64,000 bases of DNA from G963665215 sp963665215 (GTDB lineage: Bacteria; Chloroflexota; Dehalococcoidia; Lucifugimonadales; CAUZJF01): positions 682,001 through 746,000 of the forward strand of contig CAXXWW010000008.1 of NCBI GenBank assembly GCA_963665215.2. The letters are read 5' to 3'. The notes beneath the pieces were generated by a model. It was not told the origin of the DNA and ran no database searches. It saw only the letters and a program-made list of their open reading frames with translations. The translations under genes were made by a program, and so were the position numbers. Of the stretch, positions 8,908-20,040 are shown one piece after another; position 1 is the first letter of the stretch; each line of letters opens with the position of its first letter.

Positions 8908-9459
8908 TCAGGCGACTCGAGCCTCTTCGGCGGCGTGGGTGCCGCCCTCCTCCACCGGGCAGGGCTTCTGGGGGAACATCCTGCTGCGCGCCGCGCGCGC
9001 CTCGATGGTCTCTTTCAGCTCTGCCAGGTGCTCTCGCATCATGCGCCTCAGGGTAGGCCGGACGTAGAGGATGCCGAAGATCCAGCCGAGGATCGAGCCG
9101 TGCAGAGCTACGGTCGCGTCGTACTTGAACCGGAGGCAGTCCCCCCACTCCTCCAGCGACCATCGGCACAGAAGCACGGGCAGCGGGCCCTGGACCCCCT
9201 CGAAGTCGATGTGCCCAGGCTCGTCGAGCGTCACCCACTCGACAGTCCGCTGGACCGTCTTGAGGCCGAAAATCATGTTTACCGACGTGTGAAACTCGAC
9301 GAGCAGCCGGTCCCCGCTCTTCTCCAGCACCTTGGAAGTCCGCTTACCATCTGGGCCTGCGGCGCCCCACGCCGTCAGGACCTGGAAAGCCAGGCGCCGG
9401 TCTGCCTGAACGTGAATCTCCTCTGTGGGGACCCTGATGGGAATGAACCAGAACCCCAT
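8908..9459 (-). CDS. SRPBCC (START/polyketide-cyclase fold) protein
   Basis: The protein is 183 residues starting MGFWFIPIRVPTEEIHVQADRRLAFQVLTAW, the typical opening strand and helix of an SRPBCC ligand-binding fold. A longer frame exists upstream, but the ATG at 9459 has a GGGGGTGAT stretch at ribosome-binding distance and the residues before it look non-coding. A hydrophobic ILGWIFGILYV segment precedes a charged C-terminal helix. Such proteins bind lipids or other hydrophobic ligands; the ligand here is unknown. It lies between plsY and the btu genes on the same strand. Confidence 0.75.
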   Translation of the reverse strand: MGFWFIPIRVPTEEIHVQADRRLAFQVLTAWGAAGPDGKRTSKVLEKSGDRLLVEFHTSVNMIFGLKTVQRTVEWVTLDEPGHIDFEGVQGPLPVLLCRWSLEEWGDCLRFKYDATVALHGSILGWIFGILYVRPTLRRMMREHLAELKETIEARAARSRMFPQKPCPVEEGGTHAAEEARVA

Positions 9460-9608
9460 ATACGTATCACCCCCCGACCCGTCCACCTGGCGACGGGCCT
9501 GCCAGCTGGTGCTTCCCGATTGTGCTCGTTGGACCCAGATAGGAGCCGCCGCTGGAGTGTCGCCATCATATTCACGCCTTACCGGGGTGTCAAGCCACAC
9601 CCCAGCCG

Positions 9609-10397
9609 CTAAACCCCATCCCCCCTCCCCGACACGGGCAGCACCACCGGCGTGCCTCCCTGGGGGTGGGACAGAACGTAGACCTCTGCCCCGTAGACAC
9701 CGGCGATATTCTCCCGCGTCAGCACCGCGTCGGGAGGGCCCTCGGCGTAGCACCGGCCATCTGCCAGCAAGATGAGGCGAGTGCAGTATTGGGCGGCCAG
9801 CGTGAGGTCGTGCATCGCAAGGAGGACGCCTCCACCACGGCGTCTCTGAACGTCTCTTACCATGTCCATCACCCTGGTCTGGTGGGCGAGGTCGAGGTTA
9901 GAGGTGGGCTCGTCCAGTAGCAAAAAGGGGGCCTCCTGGGCCAGCGCCATGGCGACCACCGCCCGCTGCCGCTCGCCCCCGGAAAGGGTGTCCAGACTCC
10001 TGCCGGCCAGGTGTTGCGTCGCAGTAACCTCCATCGCGCGCGTAGCGACCTCCATGTCGCCGCGTCCCTCCCACTGAAGGAGCTTCAGGTGAGGGTTTCT
10101 GCCCATCAGCACCAGGTCGAGAACGGAGAAGCTGAGCGGCAGCTCCGGGTTCTGGGGCACGACCGAGACCAGCCTGGCCCTCTCGGAGGGACTGAGCGTC
10201 CCCAGGTCGGCCCCGTCCATGAGTATTCGCCCTCCCGAGGGGCGCAAGACCCCCGTGATGAGCCTCAGCAGGGTGGTCTTGCCCGCGCCGTTGGGACCAA
10301 CGAGGCCCACCATCTCCCCTTCCCCCACTTCCAGGTCGAGGCCGTCGAGTACGGCAGAGCCTCTGTAGCTGAATTTTAAGCCGTGCACCTTTAGCAT
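9609..10397 (-). CDS. btuD: Cobalamin ABC transporter ATP-binding protein (BtuD-like)
   Basis: The protein is 262 residues of the FecE/BtuD type. It has Walker A GPNGAGKT (about 35-42), a Q-loop at VVPQNPELPLSF, the signature LSGGERQR, Walker B FLLLDEPTSNLD and the switch His in AMHDLTLAA. It energises import through the permease encoded immediately upstream (7 bp gap). The family also serves iron-siderophore uptake. The cobalamin assignment here rests on the B12 riboswitch ahead of the cluster. Confidence 0.88.
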   Translation of the reverse strand: MLKVHGLKFSYRGSAVLDGLDLEVGEGEMVGLVGPNGAGKTTLLRLITGVLRPSGGRILMDGADLGTLSPSERARLVSVVPQNPELPLSFSVLDLVLMGRNPHLKLLQWEGRGDMEVATRAMEVTATQHLAGRSLDTLSGGERQRAVVAMALAQEAPFLLLDEPTSNLDLAHQTRVMDMVRDVQRRRGGGVLLAMHDLTLAAQYCTRLILLADGRCYAEGPPDAVLTRENIAGVYGAEVYVLSHPQGGTPVVLPVSGRGDGV

Positions 10398-10404
10398 ACT
10401 TTAC

Positions 10405-11541
10405 CTACATGACCACCCGCCGCCGTAGCAGGTATAGGAAGAAGGGCGCGCCGCAGAAGGCGGTCACAACCCCGACGGGCAGCTCAGTGGGGCTCACCAC
10501 CGTTCTGGCCACCAGGTCGGCCAGGATGAGGAAGCCGGCGCCGACAATTACGGCCATGGGCAGAAGGGCGCGGTACTCCACGCCCCACACCAGCCGGACG
10601 GCGTGGGGCGCGATCAGCCCGACGAACCCGATTAGCCCGCTGAAGGAGACCGCCGCCGCCGTGGCCAGCGACGCCGCCCCGAGCAGCACCAGCTTGGTCC
10701 TTTCCACGTTCGCCCCCAGCGCTTGGGCATGCCCCTCATGAAGCTGGAGCACGTTGAGCACCCTGCCGTAGGACGCGACGACCAGGGCGCTGGGAATCAG
10801 GTAAGGGAGCATCATCAGGCTGTGCTTCCACTGGGCCGATATGAAGCCTCCGAGGAGCCAGCTAAGGACCGGGCGAAGGTCCGGATCGCTGCGGATCATC
10901 AGAACGGCGCCCGCCGCTCCGGTCAGGGACGTAATTGCCACACCCGCCAGGATGAGCGTCGCCAGGGGCAGTCCTTCAGAGTTGCGCGCGATCACATATG
11001 CGACCGTGACCGCCGCGAGGGCGCCAACAAAGGCCACGGCCGGCAGCAGGCTGACCCCATGAAAGAGATAGGGCACGCCCGTTACCAGCACGATGGTCGC
11101 CCCAAGGCCTGCGCCCGAGGCCCCCCCGATCAGCATCGGGTCGGCCAGGGGATTGCGGAATAGCCCTTGATATGTAGCGCCTGCCAGCGCCAGTGCGCCG
11201 CCGACGATGCCCGCCAGCGCGATGCGGGGAAATCGCAGCTGCCACAGTATCGTGTCCCACGATTCGGGCCAGGTGGGGGCCAGGTCGACCGAGGGAATCC
11301 TGGACACCAGTATCTTCATCACGGTCAAGGGAGGCATGCCGACCGACCCAACGCCGGCGGCCAGCACCGCCACCAGCATCACCAAGCCCAGGCCGATGGT
11401 CAGGCGCCGCCAGGGATAGCCCAGCGCCAGCGACGCGGCGACCGCTTCGGGCCCGTCGCGCTGAGGCGCCGGCTCTCCGCCTTCCGGCGACCCCTTCCGC
11501 CGGACGTTCGCGATTAACCTCGCCGCCGTGAGTCTCACCAA
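10405..11541 (-). CDS. btuC: Cobalamin ABC transporter permease (BtuC/FecCD family)
   Basis: The protein is 378 residues with about ten hydrophobic segments. FecCD-family motifs include GATYQGLFRNPLADPMLIG, LPLATLILAGVAI, WLLGGF and GLIGFVGLIAPHAVRLVWG. An N-terminal cytoplasmic extension of about 45 residues (KGSPEGGEPAPQRDGPE) precedes the first helix. It would form the membrane dimer of the importer with the ATPase encoded 7 bp downstream. The substrate-binding gene is 326 bp upstream on the same strand, separated by a dispersed palindromic repeat. Confidence 0.88.
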   Translation of the reverse strand: MVRLTAARLIANVRRKGSPEGGEPAPQRDGPEAVAASLALGYPWRRLTIGLGLVMLVAVLAAGVGSVGMPPLTVMKILVSRIPSVDLAPTWPESWDTILWQLRFPRIALAGIVGGALALAGATYQGLFRNPLADPMLIGGASGAGLGATIVLVTGVPYLFHGVSLLPAVAFVGALAAVTVAYVIARNSEGLPLATLILAGVAITSLTGAAGAVLMIRSDPDLRPVLSWLLGGFISAQWKHSLMMLPYLIPSALVVASYGRVLNVLQLHEGHAQALGANVERTKLVLLGAASLATAAAVSFSGLIGFVGLIAPHAVRLVWGVEYRALLPMAVIVGAGFLILADLVARTVVSPTELPVGVVTAFCGAPFFLYLLRRRVVM

Positions 11542-11667
11542 CGCATTCCTCTATGGCTAACCTGATGTGCAGGTGTTGGCGGCGTTGTACGCGCCCTCTG
11601 AATATGCGCCTCTACTACGCCCATCCAAGGGGGAATGCGGTGCAAATCACACGCCCTCGTGCTCCCG

Positions 11668-11781
11668 TCATTCTGAGCATCGGGAAGAATCTAAGACCTC
11701 TGTCCGCAAGTACGATCAAATGAAAGAGAACCGCCCCAGATTCCTCAGTCGTCCCGACGCGTCGGGACTTCTTCAGAATGA
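11668..11781. repeat. Dispersed palindromic intergenic repeat
   Basis: The left arm begins TCATTCTGAG and continues to GGGAAGAATCT. The right arm carries AGATTCCTCAG and ends TTCAGAATGA, an imperfect inverted copy of the left. A GTCCCGACGCGTCGGGAC palindrome lies inside the right arm. Related words occur at 28.15-28.28 kb. It fills the gap between btuF and btuC, where no gene is seen. Confidence 0.6.
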
Positions 11782-11866
11782 TAGTCGAACCCACCTGACA
11801 CGCCGCGTCCCTAGTCGTTCTCAGTGCCCGCTGCGATATATGCGCCGTTCCAAGCCCTCCGGTCCC

Positions 11867-12940
11867 CTAATCAAACAGATCTGGATACAACCACTTCGCC
11901 AGCTCTTCAATACCATCGATGAATCGGGGCCCGGCGATGCTGAGGGCGTCGGACTGGGGCACGAGTACCCTCTTGCTCTTGACCGCCGTGACGTTTTCGA
12001 ACCCGGGGTTGTCGCTGATAGTATCCCCGTATGAGGCGATCACAACGGCGGGGTCCCTCTCTACGATGACCTCCGGACTGAGCTGGGCATAGCCTGAGAC
12101 GTCATAGGCGATATTCTGGAGCTTCAGCAGCTCGAACACCTCACCCATTAGGGTGTCCGGCCCGGGGGTCCAGAGCTGCCCTTCGTCCTGGAAAACGGTC
12201 AGCCCGCCTACGTGCGTCGCCATCACCTCCTCGATCCTGTCAACGCGGGCCTCGAACTGTACGGCGACTTTCTCCGCGGCCTCCGGACTGCCGGTGATGC
12301 GCCCCCACATCCTTATGTTGTCTGCGACACCCCTGAAGTCGGCGCTCAGGCTCTTCTGGTACAGGACCTTCAGGTCGACCCTCTCCAGATCGACGAGGGA
12401 CCCGTCGAAGAATATGAACACCAGGTCCGGATCCAGCACCACCGTAGCCTCCAAGTTGATATTGAAGGCTCCACCGAGCCTGGGTATGTCCGCGGCCTCG
12501 GGCGGATGCGAAACGAAATCGTGGGTCCCCACCACGCGGTGTCCCTCGCCTATGGCGAACAGGGTCTCCACCACCGCTGAGTCGAATGCGACTATCCGCT
12601 CGGGAGGCTCCTCGAATGTGACCCCATTCCCGTTGCTGTCGGTGACCGTGAAAGGGAAAAGGGCCGCCAGGGGATCAGGGGTAGCCGTTGACGTTGGCTT
12701 CGGGGTCGCCGTGGGCGGCTCAGGCGTGGCCGTTGCGGTTGCGGTGCTCGCGACCGGGGTCGCCGCGGAAGCCGGCTGCGCGGTGGGCGCGGGGGCGGCC
12801 GCGCGAACGGCCGTCGCGGTCGACGTAGGTCGCGCACCCGCCGTCGGGCCACCGCAGGCCAGCGACGCCCAGGCGACCACGACCAGGATGCTAGCGGTCA
12901 TCACTCTGAATCCGTGCATTGCCCTCATTACCAGGCCCAA
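11867..12940 (-). CDS. btuF: Cobalamin-binding lipoprotein (BtuF-like)
   Basis: The protein is 357 residues. An N-terminal signal ends in lipobox ASLAC with Cys29. It is followed by a Thr/Ala/Pro linker (about 30-95) of the kind seen in Chloroflexota lipoproteins. The periplasmic-binding domain starts near FPFTVTDSNGNGVTFEEPPERIVAFD and includes VVGTHDF, LDPDLVFIF and SPEVIVERDPAVVIASYG, standard class III binding-protein motifs. The fold also binds siderophores, but the B12 riboswitch directly upstream supports cobalamin. An internal Met at residue 5 could be the start. Confidence 0.87.
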   Translation of the reverse strand: MGLVMRAMHGFRVMTASILVVVAWASLACGGPTAGARPTSTATAVRAAAPAPTAQPASAATPVASTATATATPEPPTATPKPTSTATPDPLAALFPFTVTDSNGNGVTFEEPPERIVAFDSAVVETLFAIGEGHRVVGTHDFVSHPPEAADIPRLGGAFNINLEATVVLDPDLVFIFFDGSLVDLERVDLKVLYQKSLSADFRGVADNIRMWGRITGSPEAAEKVAVQFEARVDRIEEVMATHVGGLTVFQDEGQLWTPGPDTLMGEVFELLKLQNIAYDVSGYAQLSPEVIVERDPAVVIASYGDTISDNPGFENVTAVKSKRVLVPQSDALSIAGPRFIDGIEELAKWLYPDLFD

Positions 12941-13000
12941 ATGGGGACCCCTTCAACTCCCGCCGTCGAGGACAGATGCCCGCGGATGGGAGCGGGCACT

Positions 13001-13035
13001 AAAAAAGCCCTGCTCCGATGGTGGACGCAGGGCTG
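13001..13035 (-). terminator. Intrinsic terminator of the cobalamin riboswitch
   Basis: On the minus strand AGCCCTGC and GCAGGGCT form a stem of 8 bp around a 13-nt loop, followed immediately by six T. It lies between the riboswitch aptamer and btuF, about 60 bp before the start codon. This is the expected arrangement for B12-dependent premature termination. Confidence 0.85.
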
Positions 13036-13084
13036 ACACATGGCCGCTCATGCCCGTACCTTTCCTCGAAGGCCAAACGACATT

Positions 13085-13215
13085 GACGAGGGCAGTTGAT
13101 CGGACTCGTCCCGATTGTCATCGGGACCTACCGCTGCGGGACAGTGCCGGACTTTGACCGGCTTCCTCTTTTAGGCCTGGCCGGGAGCTACTCCTCCCAC
13201 CCAGGCACCCTCGCC
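13085..13215 (-). promoter_or_regulatory. Cobalamin (B12) riboswitch aptamer
   Basis: On the minus strand the conserved core reads GCCTAAAAGAGGAAGCCGGT, then AAAGTCCGGCACTGTCCCGC and AGCGGTAG. This matches the B12-box layout (AAGCCGGT...TCCGGCACTG...CCGC). Outer stem P1 pairs GCGAGGG (near 13213) with CCCTCGT (near 13086). A 3' segment GAGTCCGATCAACTGCC also fits. It controls btuF and probably btuCD through the terminator at 13001-13035; binding of B12 should switch the genes off. Confidence 0.88.
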
Positions 13216-13435
13216 AGCTATTCGGTTGTTAACACCCCGACCGGTGGCCGGTCGCAGACCTTATCTCATCACTCTGGCCGGGATTTGTCAACAGCACCGT
13301 GAGGACCAGGGCAGGGCCTTTCGGTTATTCGGTAGCGGGAGCTTGCCCCGTGCACGGTCCGACACGCTTTCGCATTAACGAGCGGGGGAGTTGCCGCCTG
13401 ATGACCTGAAGGACCTCGAGGCGCTGTGCGCCCAT

Positions 13436-13464
13436 TTGAATATGTTCTTAGATAATGGTAAAAT
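13436..13464 (+). promoter_or_regulatory. Putative gyrB promoter
   Basis: TTGAAT (13436-13441) and TAAAAT (13459-13464) are separated by exactly 17 bp in a locally AT-rich stretch. A perfect 12-bp palindrome AGCTGTACAGCT at 13494-13505 lies within the predicted 5' leader, about 30 bp after -10, and could be an operator or leader hairpin. The leader would be about 140 nt long. Confidence 0.6.
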
Positions 13465-13612
13465 AAACGTACAGATATGGCTTGTAATCTTATAGCTGTA
13501 CAGCTACAACTAGAAATCATAGCCAGCAGGGGGCAAAAAGCTCGCAACCGCTGCTGCTTGAGTCCGGCCTTTTTTGTTTCCATGGTTACTCAAAATCCCC
13601 TAGGAGAACTGG

Positions 13613-15562
<1,950 letters not shown>

Positions 15563-15593
15563 GACATACCTATTGTCGGCGAACTAGTAGGGG

Positions 15594-15611
15594 CGCCCGC
15601 CTGAGCGGGCG
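15594..15611. terminator. Hairpin between convergent gyrB and mmpL genes
   Basis: CGCCCGC-CTGA-GCGGGCG forms a 7-bp GC stem with a 4-nt loop, followed on the plus strand by TCTCTGCCTTTCT. It lies 32 bp after the gyrB stop and 44 bp from the mmpL stop, so it may stop transcription from both sides. Confidence 0.55.
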
Positions 15612-15654
15612 TCTCTGCCTTTCTCTCCGGAAAACCATCCGCCCTGAGCGGTCT

Positions 15655-17920
15655 CTAGTCGGCCGCAGCGGCTTCCTCGATCTCGCGTTCTCCCTCGATG
15701 CTGATCTTGGGCAGCCATTCCAGCCAGCTTGGGAAGTACCAGTTCTTGTCGCCCAGCAGCTCCATACTCGCAGGCACGAGCACGATCCGAACGATCGTCG
15801 CGTCCAAGATCACCGCGACCGCCAGACCGAAGCCCATCTGCTGGAACATCGACAGCGGCCCTAGTGCGAAGCCTCCGAAGACCGCAACCATGATCAGGGC
15901 GGCACCGGTGATGATCGAAGCAGTCGAGTGCAGGCCGTACACCACGGAGCCGGAGTTGTCGTGAGTCTCGTCGTACCGTTCCTTGATCCGGCTGAGCAAG
16001 AATACGTGGTAGTCCATCGAGAGTCCAAAGAGGATAGCGAAGAGGAACAGGGGGATCCACGACTCGATGACCGGGACCTCCTGGAAGCCGAACAGACTGC
16101 TCCCCACTCCGTGCTGGAATACGGAGCACCACCATACCGTAGGCGGCGCCGACCGATAGCAAGTTCATCACCACAGCCTTGAGCGGCACGACGATCGAGC
16201 GGAAGGCAACGAGCAGCAGGAGGAAGCTTGCCGCGAGCACCGCGGCCATGATCAGGGGCACGTACTGCCACACGACCGCGACGGAGTCTATGACTCCGGC
16301 TGTATCGCCGCCGACAAGGACCTCTGCGCTCACGCCGGCGAACGCTTCCGGGATGTAGTCGTCGCGCAGCCGCAGGACGCCAGCGATTGATTCGTCGCTC
16401 GACACATCACCCGCGATCGAGACGCTGATGTGCACCAGATCGCCGTTTGCGCTGACCGTTGACTCCGCCGTTCCGAAGAAGTCGTCGGCTGCGAGGGATA
16501 CGGTCAGGTCTTCAATGGCGCGCTGCACCGCGCCATCGCTGACGTCCGGTGCGAGCACGACGATGTCGGCGTTGATGATGCCGTCCGAGAACTCCTCGAT
16601 GATGCTGTCGAATGCATGCCGTTCGTCGGTATCGTCCGGCAGCATGCTGAGCCCACCGGAACCAAGTTCCAGCGTCGTTACCGGTGCGGTCAGGCCGATC
16701 AGGAGAGCCGACGTGACGACCATGCTGACCACCGGGTGAGCCGTCACGACGCGCGTGATCGCGCCCCAGAACCCGCCAGCGCTCTCCGGAGGGCGACGTC
16801 TGCCGATGATCGGTATGGTCAGCCAGTTCACGCGGTCGCCGAGCAGTCCGAGCAGCGCCGGGAGAAGCGTGAGTGCGGCGGCCACTGCCGCGACGACGAC
16901 GGTGATCGCACCGATGCCGAAGCTCTTGAACAGAATGTCGGGCATGATGAGCATGCCGGCGAGCGCGATGGCAACGGCGACGCCCGAGAAGAGCACGGTG
17001 CGGCTCGCCGTGGCGCCGGCCCTGCTGATCGCGTCGTAGCGCTCAAGGCCGCGGTCACGCTCCTCGCGGAAGCGCTGCACGATCAAGAGCGAGTAATCGA
17101 TGCCGACGGCGAGGCCGACCATCGTGGTCACGATGACGGTGAACGTGTTCAGCTCATTTATCTGGCTGATGATCGCGATGATCCCGACCGCCGTGAAAAC
17201 GGCGACGATGGCGAGGACCAGAGGGATCAAGGCCGCCACCACGGCGCCAAAGACACCCAGCATGATCACCAGCGCCGTGAGGACGCCGATCACTTCGCCC
17301 TTCTCGAACGTCTCGGCGGCCATCTCCTGGAACAGGCGTTCGACGCTCATGTGGCCGATCGTTGTAACGCGAAGGCCGGAGTTCTCGTTTGCTTCGTCAA
17401 CCACTTCCAGGACGGAGTCGGCTGGCTCGAGTTCGTCGCGCTGGCCGAGGGAGGTGGTGACCTTGATGAGTGCCTTACGACCGTCGGACGTGCGCAGGAC
17501 ATCCGCCCCATCCTGGTAGCTGGCCACGGCGTCCACGATCGGAAGTGCCCGCATCTCCGTGACTATCGAGCTGACGAGGGATGCGAACATCTCCTCGTCG
17601 ACCGGTCCTTCGTTGGCCTCGACGAGTACGAACTCTTCGGCACGGGGCTCCTGGCCCGTCGCCGCCTGGATCAGGGCACTGGCTCGCCGCGCGTCGGTGG
17701 TCTCAACGCCATCTACGCCGGTGACGTTCAGACTCCCGGAGAGCATGAATGCCCCCACGAGAACGAGTAACCACACGCCGAGGGTCGGCCAGGGGTGCCG
17801 AGCGGCGAACCCCGCCACACGACCCGTAAACCCGGCGGACGCGTCTCCGGCACGCTCGTCGCGTGCAGTCTCGACGCCTACCGGAGTCCTGCTCCCGTAT
17901 CTCCTCATTGCTTCAAACAT
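15655..17920 (-). CDS. MMPL-family RND transporter, with a one-base frameshift
   Basis: The gene starts ATG 17920 behind GGAGGAGG. Two MMPL halves are visible: an N-terminal membrane segment (WLLVLVGAFMLSGS), an extracytoplasmic loop, a helix cluster containing MVGLAVGIDYSLLIVQRFREE, then a second loop and helix cluster containing FGLSMDYHVFLLSRIKERYDE. The frame breaks after SVGAAYGMVVL at about 16123 and resumes as FQHGVGSSLFGFQ. One extra G in a GG run (16123-16124) explains it, giving an otherwise intact protein of about 755 residues. Such proteins export lipids or drugs. It lies downstream of a kinase/regulator pair on the same strand. Confidence 0.85.
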
Positions 17921-18017
17921 TCTTGGCCTCCTCCGTGATCAGTATGGGACCAACAATACCGCCCGGCGTCATTGCTGGCGTCTCCCTATTGGGAGAAATT
18001 GCCGTCCACTTTGGAGA

Positions 18018-18083
18018 GACAAGACTTGCTGCGAAGTACCTCTGCAGAGGGACAAGGCTTGCTCCGAAGTACCTCTCCAGAGG
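18018..18083. repeat. Two tandem 33-bp repeats upstream of the MMPL gene
   Basis: Units 18018-18050 and 18051-18083 both begin GACAAG and contain CTTGCT, CGAAGTACCTCT and CAGAGG; they differ at three positions. Each unit holds a palindrome-like CCTCT-N2-AGAGG core (CCTCTGCAGAGG in the first, perfect). They are about 100 bp upstream of the mmpL start and could be binding sites for the adjacent response regulator. The rest of the 17921-18328 gap shows no gene. Confidence 0.6.
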
Positions 18084-18672
18084 TACACAGCACGGGGAAC
18101 GAACTCGGCGCTGCTCAGCTCGGTTTAGAACCGCTCTTCGGGGGAGTCATAAGGGGGGGGACACCCACTTTGCGCGGGTATCTGGGGGGAAACTCCCAGA
18201 TACCACATAAAGGCGGGTGGGCGGGATCGGCGAAGCTTATTCGCGGTAGGGGTGGCTCTTCGAATGACCGGAGGTGGTCTGTTTTTTGAGCCCCGAAGTA
18301 ATCAAGGACTCAGGGAACATCGAGCCTTTCAGGCCTTCTTTGGGTCGACCATGCCTGCCTCGTAGGCGAAGATGACCGCCTGCGTGCGGTCGCGGAGGTC
18401 GAGCTTGGTGTAGATGCGTTTCACGTGCGTCTTGACGGTGCCCTCGCTCATGAAGAGCTGCTCGGCACACTCTGTCGATGGTCTACGATTATGTCAGTAG
18501 TTAACAGGTCAGGGAAAATGTCAGTTCATGAAAGGATTGACATTGACCCAGAAAGAACAGGCAAGGCTCCAAGTGCTCAACGGTATCCTGGAAGGTCAGA
18601 TATCAGTGGATGAGGCGGCAGAGGTTCTGGGAGTGAGTGAACGCCACGTTTGGCGAATCCTGGCGGAGTATC

Positions 18673-20040
18673 GAGGTTACGTCAATAGGTGTGTAAACGA
18701 CATCAGGCGGCGACCTTCTCAGCCGTTGATTCAATGGCGATTCCATCCGCATACTGTGCACCGAGATAGACGTCTTCGATCAACTCAGGGGCCTTCAGAC
18801 GCCTGAAGCGCTGTTCGGCGACCATCAACATTTTCCAGATCACCGCTATCGCCCGATCGACCCTCTTGTAGCGCTTGGCGGCATCGGTCCGAAGCCTGAG
18901 GGCCGCGAAGGGTGATTCTACCGGGTTCGTCGTGCGAAGGTGCCCCCAGTGCTCCTTTGGGAAGTCATAGAAGGTGACCATGCGGTCCCAGTCCCGCTCC
19001 AAGGCCTCTGAGGCCGCCTCGTAGGAATGGTCGCCGCACCACCTGGTGAACACCGTCCTGAGCCGCTCAGCCTCTGTCCGAGTCGGCGCGTAGGGGATAG
19101 TACGCAGCATGAGCTTGGCCTGGTCCTGTTGTCGCTTTGGAAGCTTGGCGAGCACGTTTACGATCTTGTGGTTCCAGCAGCGTTGCTCTGCCGCCTGCGG
19201 ATAGACGTTGCGCAGAGCTCCCCAGATGCCCAGGTGTCCGTCTCCAACCACCAGCCTCGGGCAGCTCAAGCCCCGGCGCTTGATGTCCCTGAGCACCTCG
19301 GACCAGTTCTCTGTGGACTCCCTGTATCCGGGAACAGCGCTCACCACCACCTTGCTCCCGTCGCTCAGGGCCGCCATCACCACCAGTACCGCCGCCTTCT
19401 CCTTCTCAAGACCAGCCTTGACGTAGACTCCATCCACCCACATGTAGACCACTTCCAGGTCATCGAGGGGCCGGCTGCGCCATTGGGCAAGCTCATCGTT
19501 CCACTTATCCTTCAACCGGGCCACCGTGCTCGCCGATACCGGTGCGTCCTCTCCCAGCAGCCCCCGCAAAGCCAGATCGAAGTCGCCTTCGGATAGACCG
19601 TGCAGGTACAGCTCGGGGATCAACTCAGCAACCTTCCTGGTCCTGTTGACGAACAGCGGCAGCAGCCGGCTCTCGAACTGCTCCTCGGTATCGCGGACTC
19701 GCGGCCGCCTCAGCTGTATCGTTCCCGAACTCAGCGTAAGCCTCCGGGCTCTGCCGTATCCGTTCCGATAGCCGGTATCTGAGTCCGAGTCGGATCTGAG
19801 CGCCGACTTCGCCCTTCCCAGAAACGCCGTCACCTCCTCCTCCAGCAACTCCTGGATCAGCCTCTGGACCTGGCTTCGCACCCAATCCTCCAACTGCTCC
19901 CACTCCGGCCTTGACTCCGACCTACTCTCAGTGCTTTCCTTCCTCATGGGCGGTCTATCTCCTCTCTTGGGCCTCGAGCCCGTGTTGTTCAGAGAGAGGG
20001 TACACCGCCTGACTGTTTACACACTTTTTGAAGATACCTC
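18673..20040 (-). mobile_element. IS256-family element, copy 2, inside the ISNCY transposase gene
   Basis: The element is 1368 bp with the same GAGGT...GTGTGTAAAC inverted ends as the other copies. An 8-bp duplication GGAGTATC flanks it. It is oriented against the host transposase gene. Confidence 0.95.
18703..19947 (-). CDS. IS256-family transposase, copy 2
   Basis: This intact 414-residue gene encodes the same protein as copy 4 (51543-52787), with Arg at residue 104. The candidate DDE residues Asp172, Asp236 and Glu344 are present. It is a probable source of active transposase for the whole family in this genome. Confidence 0.96.
   Translation of the reverse strand: MRKESTESRSESRPEWEQLEDWVRSQVQRLIQELLEEEVTAFLGRAKSALRSDSDSDTGYRNGYGRARRLTLSSGTIQLRRPRVRDTEEQFESRLLPLFVNRTRKVAELIPELYLHGLSEGDFDLALRGLLGEDAPVSASTVARLKDKWNDELAQWRSRPLDDLEVVYMWVDGVYVKAGLEKEKAAVLVVMAALSDGSKVVVSAVPGYRESTENWSEVLRDIKRRGLSCPRLVVGDGHLGIWGALRNVYPQAAEQRCWNHKIVNVLAKLPKRQQDQAKLMLRTIPYAPTRTEAERLRTVFTRWCGDHSYEAASEALERDWDRMVTFYDFPKEHWGHLRTTNPVESPFAALRLRTDAAKRYKRVDRAIAVIWKMLMVAEQRFRRLKAPELIEDVYLGAQYADGIAIESTAEKVAA

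Noticed and set aside
9609..12940. Iron-siderophore transporter assignment for the btu cluster
   Set aside because: The proteins alone could fit, but the B12 riboswitch directly upstream favours cobalamin.
13269..13583. Minus-strand 104-residue ORF upstream of gyrB
   Set aside because: It overlaps the gyrB promoter and leader, and has no domain or ribosome-binding site.
16616..17770. Long plus-strand ORF opposite the MMPL gene
   Set aside because: It is the antisense shadow of a clear MMPL coding region; the product is His/Asp/Arg-rich with no domain.
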